This document shows, one piece after another, positions 8,401 to 11,979 of a stretch of 11,979 nucleotides of DNA. Source of the stretch: Candidatus Poseidoniales archaeon (lineage in GTDB: Archaea; Thermoplasmatota; Poseidoniia; Poseidoniales; Poseidoniaceae); NCBI GenBank assembly GCA_009887135.1, contig QXYA01000021.1, positions 1-11,979 on the forward strand, written 5' to 3'. The position numbers and the translations under genes were made by a program. Each line of letters starts with the position of its first letter. Positions within the stretch are counted from its first letter, which is position 1. Under the pieces are notes generated by a model. The model made no database searches. It worked only from the letters and a program-made list of their open reading frames with translations, and was not told the origin of the DNA.

Positions 8401-11364
8401 ATCACAGTCTTCTCAGTCCTCAATGAGGAAGGAGTCGCTCAGAATTTGGATGCTGGAAACACGAACCGAAATTTGAGATTAACTGGAAGTATTCGATTGG
8501 AAGCACTTGCGGTATCACCAGATCCTCTTTCTTACTTCACCGTTGTCGAAGAAAGAAGCATCAACAGTACAGGCGAAACTCCAGTCTTTGAGTGGTCTGA
8601 AATCGCAAATCAGTCAGGAACCATCAGTGGAGACTTTGACTGGACGGTCGACTTGGGCCTTACGACTGCAGGAGACCACGTTTACCGCTTCAGAATCACA
8701 GGATACGAGGGCGGCGACACGGTTTGCCCTGCCTCTGAATACAGGCCAGATAGCGATTGCGCGATTCCATTCAATCTTTCAATCGATCAATTCGCACCTG
8801 AATTGGTTTCAGTAAAAGTACTCAACGGACAAGTCGATCCTAATTATGAATCCAATTGGAGATCACTCGTTGACGATACGTGGGTTATTCCATCCAACAA
8901 TCAATACATCAAGGTTGGAGTAAGTGATCTGCAAGACCTTCCAGCAACAATTGACCTGCATTACTGGGTTGAATACCAGCACGATGCGAACAGTGATGGA
9001 ATTGCTGACCTTTCAGAATATGCCACTGTTGCCTTGACTGGAGACGGAGCTTATCCAACTGCGAACTATACTGGAAACTACAATGACCTTGCTAACCAAG
9101 AGAAAGACCCTGTTGGAAGAGTCAGTATGTTCCTTGAAGGATATGACCTTGCAGGAAATTCAATTGATGGTGGTGAAGCGGGTATTTTCAACGATGAAGT
9201 AACCTATGCATCCATGCCATCCAAGTCTCCTGAGGTTCTATCCGTTGAATTTGAGAACTCTGCTGGACGCCCTCTTCTTAATTCTAATCATCCTCTCTAC
9301 GACGGTGAATGGAACAAAACAATGTATGCTGGTAATGAATACCACCTAATCGTCGATGCAGAAGACCGAAACGGTTGGAGAGACATTGATTACATCAAGG
9401 TTGAATTAGACGTAACTCGCACTGATTTAGATCTGTATTATTTCCCACGTAATGAGACTGCATGGACAGATAGTCCTTACATCACAATCGTCGAAGAAAG
9501 TGAAAATTCAGATGGCCCTCAACTTTTGAGAATGGACGGAGGGGCACTGATCAACCCATTTACTGATGAATTTTATCTTGATCTTCCATTCATCATAGAC
9601 TGGGGTGTAATCGGACTCTCTTCAGAATCAAGTCCTGCCGTGACAATCGCCGACCTTGACGGAGAGGTGAAAAGAAAGCTCGATGGTTCTACTACGGACA
9701 TTACCAAATGGTTGTATTCTGATGGAATCAGACTCGATGTTCGAACTGATGAAGCAAACAATCTGATGGTAACACCGTACTTCTCCGATATTACTGGATC
9801 GATTACAAACGATGTCCGTCAAGGATATGTTTTCCCAGGAGACACTGTTTCATTCGCAGGACAATATACCTACATTGATGGATGGTCGGACAGCGTCTTT
9901 ATTCTACCTGAAATGGAATTGACACTTGAGATCACTCGAATGGCCGCCCAACCAAGTACGGCAAATGGTGTTCAATACTTCGCTTATGGCGCTGGTGGAG
10001 CGGATGGTTCGAAGCAGGATGGACAACCGACATACCATGCGTTTAGCGGAGGAGCATTTGACATCAACATTACTGCACCAACCTCAACAAATGAATACAC
10101 CTACATGTTTAGGCTGATCAATCTTCCAGACGGAGCAGTTGATACCACAGAAGCGATATGTTCCTTCTCAACCTCATATGGATGTGCAGAGTTCGTTCTG
10201 AAAGTTGACGCAAACGCTCCAGTCGTTACATCGAACACATGGACTGTTCGTGACGAAGCGAATTCAGTTCTTGATGAGACGATTTCAACTTCAAACTTCA
10301 GATGTATTGACGTTGAACTCCAAATCTCTGAGAAGGAAGCCTTGTTTGAAGGCGATGTCTCCGTAGCATGGAAGTTCTATGTTGATCCAACAAACGACAT
10401 CACTTGGCCATACTTTGGTACAATCCACGGAACAGATCCGTTGACTGCAGAGTTGTCACTCTCCCCAGTTGCCGGTGGATACGCTGCTAGTGCAGACTGT
10501 GTTGACCTCTGGCCAGTTGTTGATGACAATGAATTGCCAACTCAAGAACAGATTGGAAATATCGAAGTTGTCTTCTGGATTGAAGGAGCAGATTCAGCAG
10601 GTTCAGCAGTGCTTGGTGGAGGTCCATCTGATGGCTCTGTTGCGCCGATCTATTCCTCAGAGTCTCGATACAATTCCTTGTACTCATTCATCTACGAAGA
10701 AGCCAGTTTCGCGGTAAAGGAAGTTGATCTAACTCCACGTTCACCTGAAGTTAATGAAGCAATGACATTGACCATTGAAGTGGTTAACACTGGTTCAAAA
10801 GCAGGACAAGTAACACTCCGTGTTCAGTCCGTTGTCGATGGAGGAATTCCTATTACAGAAACAACCATCACTTCAGTTGCCATTCTTATCGATGGAGAAC
10901 TTGATGTTGAAGTTGAGCTTGAAGAATTCGCAAACCCAACAACTGGGATGTATTACCTCATCTATGATGACCTGACTGGAGAACTTCTCTACAATGGTTC
11001 ATCGAGCGGTGATAGTTTCAACGTAAAGGTTGCAAGTGAAAGCGATGATTCGGGTGGATTGATGCTCGTTATCGTTATTCTTATCGGGCTCATTCTCGTC
11101 ATGGGAATCGTCGGCCTTGTTCTCGTGCGTCGTAACAGTTCAGATGGTGCTGATGGCTACATGTTCGAAGGCGAAGACGATGAAAAGGCATATGCTGAAC
11201 TTCCAGGTCAATACGGTGGACAACAAAGCCCACCTGCGGATGTAACTCCACAGATGGCTGATGCCATGCGTGAATTCCCACAATGGTCACAAGAAGAAAT
11301 CCAAGGGTATTTCGACCAAGGTTGGGATATTGCCGCACTCAAAGACTGGGTCAACAACCAGTAA
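5473..11364 (+). CDS. Giant multidomain cell-surface protein with C-terminal membrane anchor
   Basis: This 1963-residue protein is exported and anchored with its bulk outside the cell. Residues 1-26 are a signal peptide: a short charged start, a hydrophobic core (10-24) and cleavage near ATA-AS. Residues 130-365 form a jelly-roll region of the MAM/immune-inhibitor-A type, with TLLSPTLDM (about 197), a WGNMKLDLSNYGG strand and PGWYIDNFRFG (about 358). Two LPVG-containing beta units begin near 57 and 668. GDGDMEYAF (615-623) and DANSDGIADLSE (1171-1182) look calcium-binding, the second a canonical EF-hand loop. A large module is duplicated (about 1000-1250 and 1457-1740). A CARDB-like domain (1746-1850), one membrane helix (1862-1885) followed by RR, and a 78-residue cytoplasmic tail with W1938, W1951 and W1959 complete it. 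I count about 15 extracellular NxS/T sequons and 12 cysteines. No catalytic motif is visible. An adhesion, envelope or ligand-binding role is inferred; the specific function is unknown. Confidence 0.88.
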   Translation: MASTDGRTKIAFFLVTLMILTPLATAASVSDFSSGTSEVEVVLDDASTYMNEVDGSVDLPVGESITSASVAVSTSPAIHGAHTRIDIETMPRVWNPNYNGQKTSFSQATDFQFEDGATSTPVSLKAEGLLTDFESDQAGFMDTTTPPPSSGAPWSHGSLFGGSVIDSNCASGSDCWGTGLFDVDYTDDNGGSAYKQTLLSPTLDMTSAAIKDPSAYFDSWHQLATHSTSGTNPNYRYADCAYVEIRSANTPVFDPVANQFEHIDFDIQNSSGVSFGSGYYQVGSGQAQQKINGACNGVQFDDYALGGTSTSAFNTDGWGNMKLDLSNYGGSYVQIRFVLEHNAIPLSNGYSLDNNTMPGWYIDNFRFGSVLPQSGWMGVRGILPNVGGGDNHPNGYGLLTIEAETTTTAVLSVDVLDPLTGLVVVGEDNNPMSGLIGTVLELWDINSSTYPTVDLKFNFDSGPDQLSTPIFHGFSIGTRVGTGFNQTIVSPNPPENGIWSSQGLGDLMMYNPQLIDTAFTADKFRSHFAHPIASITPYIQDDCTENPELSVSMNGYDVIMQNNVKYTLGETAGMPSSAFGFSAVLSYQNPCDVAGMWFDLEFAHYPENVRIDVAGDGDMEYAFSEPAFDMFGRQTLFISSKDANDVHYGSESRTLTLGLSGSVDGGEFMLPVGATIRAAEVSFENNQIISTTDVNEGFDWSLLSGLEEVALGSIGNQTDGSSEMYPVEMNLSSALNTLMQSSLTPTAHIDANGNGWKKFRFNIESLNATGGVTIDLIGLDVVYDLTHYLSTSNDFASELAQGVALSSSTSGSATVPIVVHSTSGGGLALSSLSVITSPGYVTTATLVGNPIGLYPNGEIYEVITTHTVSALTGAQFQEANLMFESVTGNIELSYSDLNGFGEVENSNGYITLQSSSVADISEGKEITWRFTVNNVWEDTVEVKIYAGQKATNGVNGLPSAIVLAPPGGNAVENDVGITVFSVLNEEGVAQNLDAGNTNRNLRLTGSIRLEALAVSPDPLSYFTVVEERSINSTGETPVFEWSEIANQSGTISGDFDWTVDLGLTTAGDHVYRFRITGYEGGDTVCPASEYRPDSDCAIPFNLSIDQFAPELVSVKVLNGQVDPNYESNWRSLVDDTWVIPSNNQYIKVGVSDLQDLPATIDLHYWVEYQHDANSDGIADLSEYATVALTGDGAYPTANYTGNYNDLANQEKDPVGRVSMFLEGYDLAGNSIDGGEAGIFNDEVTYASMPSKSPEVLSVEFENSAGRPLLNSNHPLYDGEWNKTMYAGNEYHLIVDAEDRNGWRDIDYIKVELDVTRTDLDLYYFPRNETAWTDSPYITIVEESENSDGPQLLRMDGGALINPFTDEFYLDLPFIIDWGVIGLSSESSPAVTIADLDGEVKRKLDGSTTDITKWLYSDGIRLDVRTDEANNLMVTPYFSDITGSITNDVRQGYVFPGDTVSFAGQYTYIDGWSDSVFILPEMELTLEITRMAAQPSTANGVQYFAYGAGGADGSKQDGQPTYHAFSGGAFDINITAPTSTNEYTYMFRLINLPDGAVDTTEAICSFSTSYGCAEFVLKVDANAPVVTSNTWTVRDEANSVLDETISTSNFRCIDVELQISEKEALFEGDVSVAWKFYVDPTNDITWPYFGTIHGTDPLTAELSLSPVAGGYAASADCVDLWPVVDDNELPTQEQIGNIEVVFWIEGADSAGSAVLGGGPSDGSVAPIYSSESRYNSLYSFIYEEASFAVKEVDLTPRSPEVNEAMTLTIEVVNTGSKAGQVTLRVQSVVDGGIPITETTITSVAILIDGELDVEVELEEFANPTTGMYYLIYDDLTGELLYNGSSSGDSFNVKVASESDDSGGLMLVIVILIGLILVMGIVGLVLVRRNSSDGADGYMFEGEDDEKAYAELPGQYGGQQSPPADVTPQMADAMREFPQWSQEEIQGYFDQGWDIAALKDWVNNQ
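8470..9222 (+). repeat. Module A of the duplicated beta-rich domain in the giant protein
   Basis: Residues about 1000-1250 of the giant protein. Anchors in order are GDFDW (1053-1057), YRFRI (1071-1075), a cysteine pair (C1085, C1096), DQFAPELVS (P1109), the EF-hand loop (1171-1182) and LEGYDLAGNSIDGG (1221-1234). The same order with near-constant offset recurs in module B. The two copies are diverged at the DNA level, so the duplication is old. Confidence 0.6.
9841..10692 (+). repeat. Module B of the duplicated beta-rich domain in the giant protein
   Basis: Residues about 1457-1740. Anchors are GAFDI (1527-1531), YMFRL (1544-1548), a cysteine pair (C1563, C1571), DANAPVVTS (P1583) and IEGADSAGSAVLGG (1703-1716), each 473-482 residues after its partner in module A. 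It lacks the EF-hand loop of module A and has additional cysteines (FRC, ADC) that may form their own disulfide. Confidence 0.6.
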
Positions 11365-11369
11365 AGGGC

Positions 11370-11373
11370 GTGA
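11370..11373 (+). promoter_or_regulatory. Candidate Shine-Dalgarno site for the TTG-started downstream gene
   Basis: GTGA within GGGCGTGACCAC lies four bases before the TTG at 11378. This is the same GTGA-to-start spacing as for the giant protein gene (GTGA-AACC-ATG). It favours TTG over the in-frame GTG at 11384. Confidence 0.45.
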
Positions 11374-11377
11374 CCAC

Positions 11378-11979
11378 TTGTCCGTGGAATTAGAATGGGA
11401 TGACGTCGTCTGGCAAGACCCAGATGGTGGTACAATCGTTCTACACGGTGTTCTTCCAACAACAGTTCATCCACGTCAATTACGGCCAAGAATAGAATGG
11501 CACGCAATCGCTCTTTTGGAAGGGCCAGAGATTGAAGATGTCTGGGAACTTGAGGAAGCCTCTGAAATAGAATCTCAAGGTATTAATCTTACTTCAGCAG
11601 TCCTTGGAGGTGGAATTGACTCTGTTCTAATTCAGGATCTTATTCAACTTGATGATCTTCAAACAGGTAGATTTCCAGATCCAGAACCTCGTCGATTGCA
11701 TCGATTAGCACTTCGTCATGACCGTCCTGTCTATTGCATTGAACCTACACTTGATGATGAGGGATGGGAGTTGCAACGTACAAATGAAGCAAAGGTTTCT
11801 ACCCACTGGCGAAAACTTCTCTCAATGGTCCGCATCGGAAAGAAGTGGAGAAAGTCGGTGAAACGGCGAATCTTTGATGCAGAGGAACCACCGAAGAATG
11901 TGTCAAAACATATGGCTACTGCAAGTGTTCTTACCGCTGCTTGGTGGGACATGACTGAATCAAGAATCAATCCAGAACT
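11378..11979 (+). CDS. Unrecognised protein, truncated by the right edge of the window
   Basis: An open frame of 200 codons runs from TTG at 11378 to the window end without a stop. The translation begins (M)SVELEWDDVVWQDPDGG and is clearly protein-like: VLHGVLPTTVHPRQLRPRIEWHA, an acidic stretch (EIEDVWELEEASEIE), then PRRLHRLALRHDRPVYCIEP and a strongly basic segment GKKWRKSVKRRIFDAEEPP. It is rich in Trp, Asp and Glu in the first half. No signal peptide or membrane helix is seen in the visible part, so it is probably cytosolic. I recognise no family. It begins 13 bases after the giant protein stop, so it is probably co-transcribed with it. No ATG occurs in frame in the first 140 codons, which is why a TTG (or the GTG at 11384) must be the start. 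Confidence 0.75.
   Translation, partial: MSVELEWDDVVWQDPDGGTIVLHGVLPTTVHPRQLRPRIEWHAIALLEGPEIEDVWELEEASEIESQGINLTSAVLGGGIDSVLIQDLIQLDDLQTGRFPDPEPRRLHRLALRHDRPVYCIEPTLDDEGWELQRTNEAKVSTHWRKLLSMVRIGKKWRKSVKRRIFDAEEPPKNVSKHMATASVLTAAWWDMTESRINPE

Noticed and set aside
10592..10609. Short tandem repeat: ATTCAGCAG followed by GTTCAGCAG
   Set aside because: Two 9-base units inside coding sequence (DSAGSAV). Codon reuse explains it and there are no further copies.
5473..11364. Possible peptidase or glycoside hydrolase in the giant protein, suggested by the immune-inhibitor-A-like jelly-roll
   Set aside because: No HExxH zinc motif or other catalytic signature is visible in the translation. Only the accessory-type beta region is present.
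11208..11970. Minus-strand frames (99 and 79 codons) over the end of the giant gene and the downstream gene
   Set aside because: They overlap well-supported plus-strand coding sequence, and their translations have no recognisable features.

Overview
The window looks like chromosomal DNA of an archaeon, most probably a marine Euryarchaeote of the Marine Group II/III type (Poseidoniia). This is inferred from three things. There is a degenerate EF-Tu-like protein of a type known from archaea. Shine-Dalgarno motifs (GAGGT, AGGTGA) sit close to the starts. There is also a giant secreted protein with a C-terminal membrane anchor and a Trp-rich cytoplasmic tail. No 16S rRNA or other decisive marker is present, so the taxonomic call is only moderately sure. 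I saw no mobile element, CRISPR array, tRNA or rRNA.

Layout. Bases 6-2295 (+) hold a stand-alone biotin carboxylase followed after 10 bases by a PfkB-family kinase, probably the end of an operon that begins left of the window. The kinase overlaps the convergent gene on its right by 18 bases. Bases 2278-5319 (-) hold three genes read right to left: a hotdog-fold acyl-CoA thioesterase, the EF-Tu-like protein without a working GTPase signature, and an unrecognised two-helix membrane protein with a long disordered tail. A divergent promoter region of about 150 bases (5320-5472) separates this cluster from a 1963-residue cell-surface protein (5473-11364, +). Thirteen bases after it, a further gene starts at a TTG codon and runs off the right edge.

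How the genes may work together. Biotin carboxylase and acyl-CoA thioesterase both act on acyl-CoA metabolism but lie in different transcription units, so a shared pathway is only a possibility. The giant protein has a signal peptide, a jelly-roll (MAM/immune-inhibitor-A-like) region, EF-hand-like calcium loops, a large duplicated beta-rich module, a CARDB-like domain, one transmembrane helix and a short cytoplasmic tail. It shows no recognisable catalytic domain and looks like an adhesin, envelope or substrate-binding protein. The truncated gene behind it is probably co-transcribed and could be a partner.

The window is mostly ordinary core-genome material. The parts most worth a second look are the duplicated module and tail motif of the giant protein, the TTG-started gene downstream of it, and the membrane protein whose possible PH-like fold is split by a helical hairpin.
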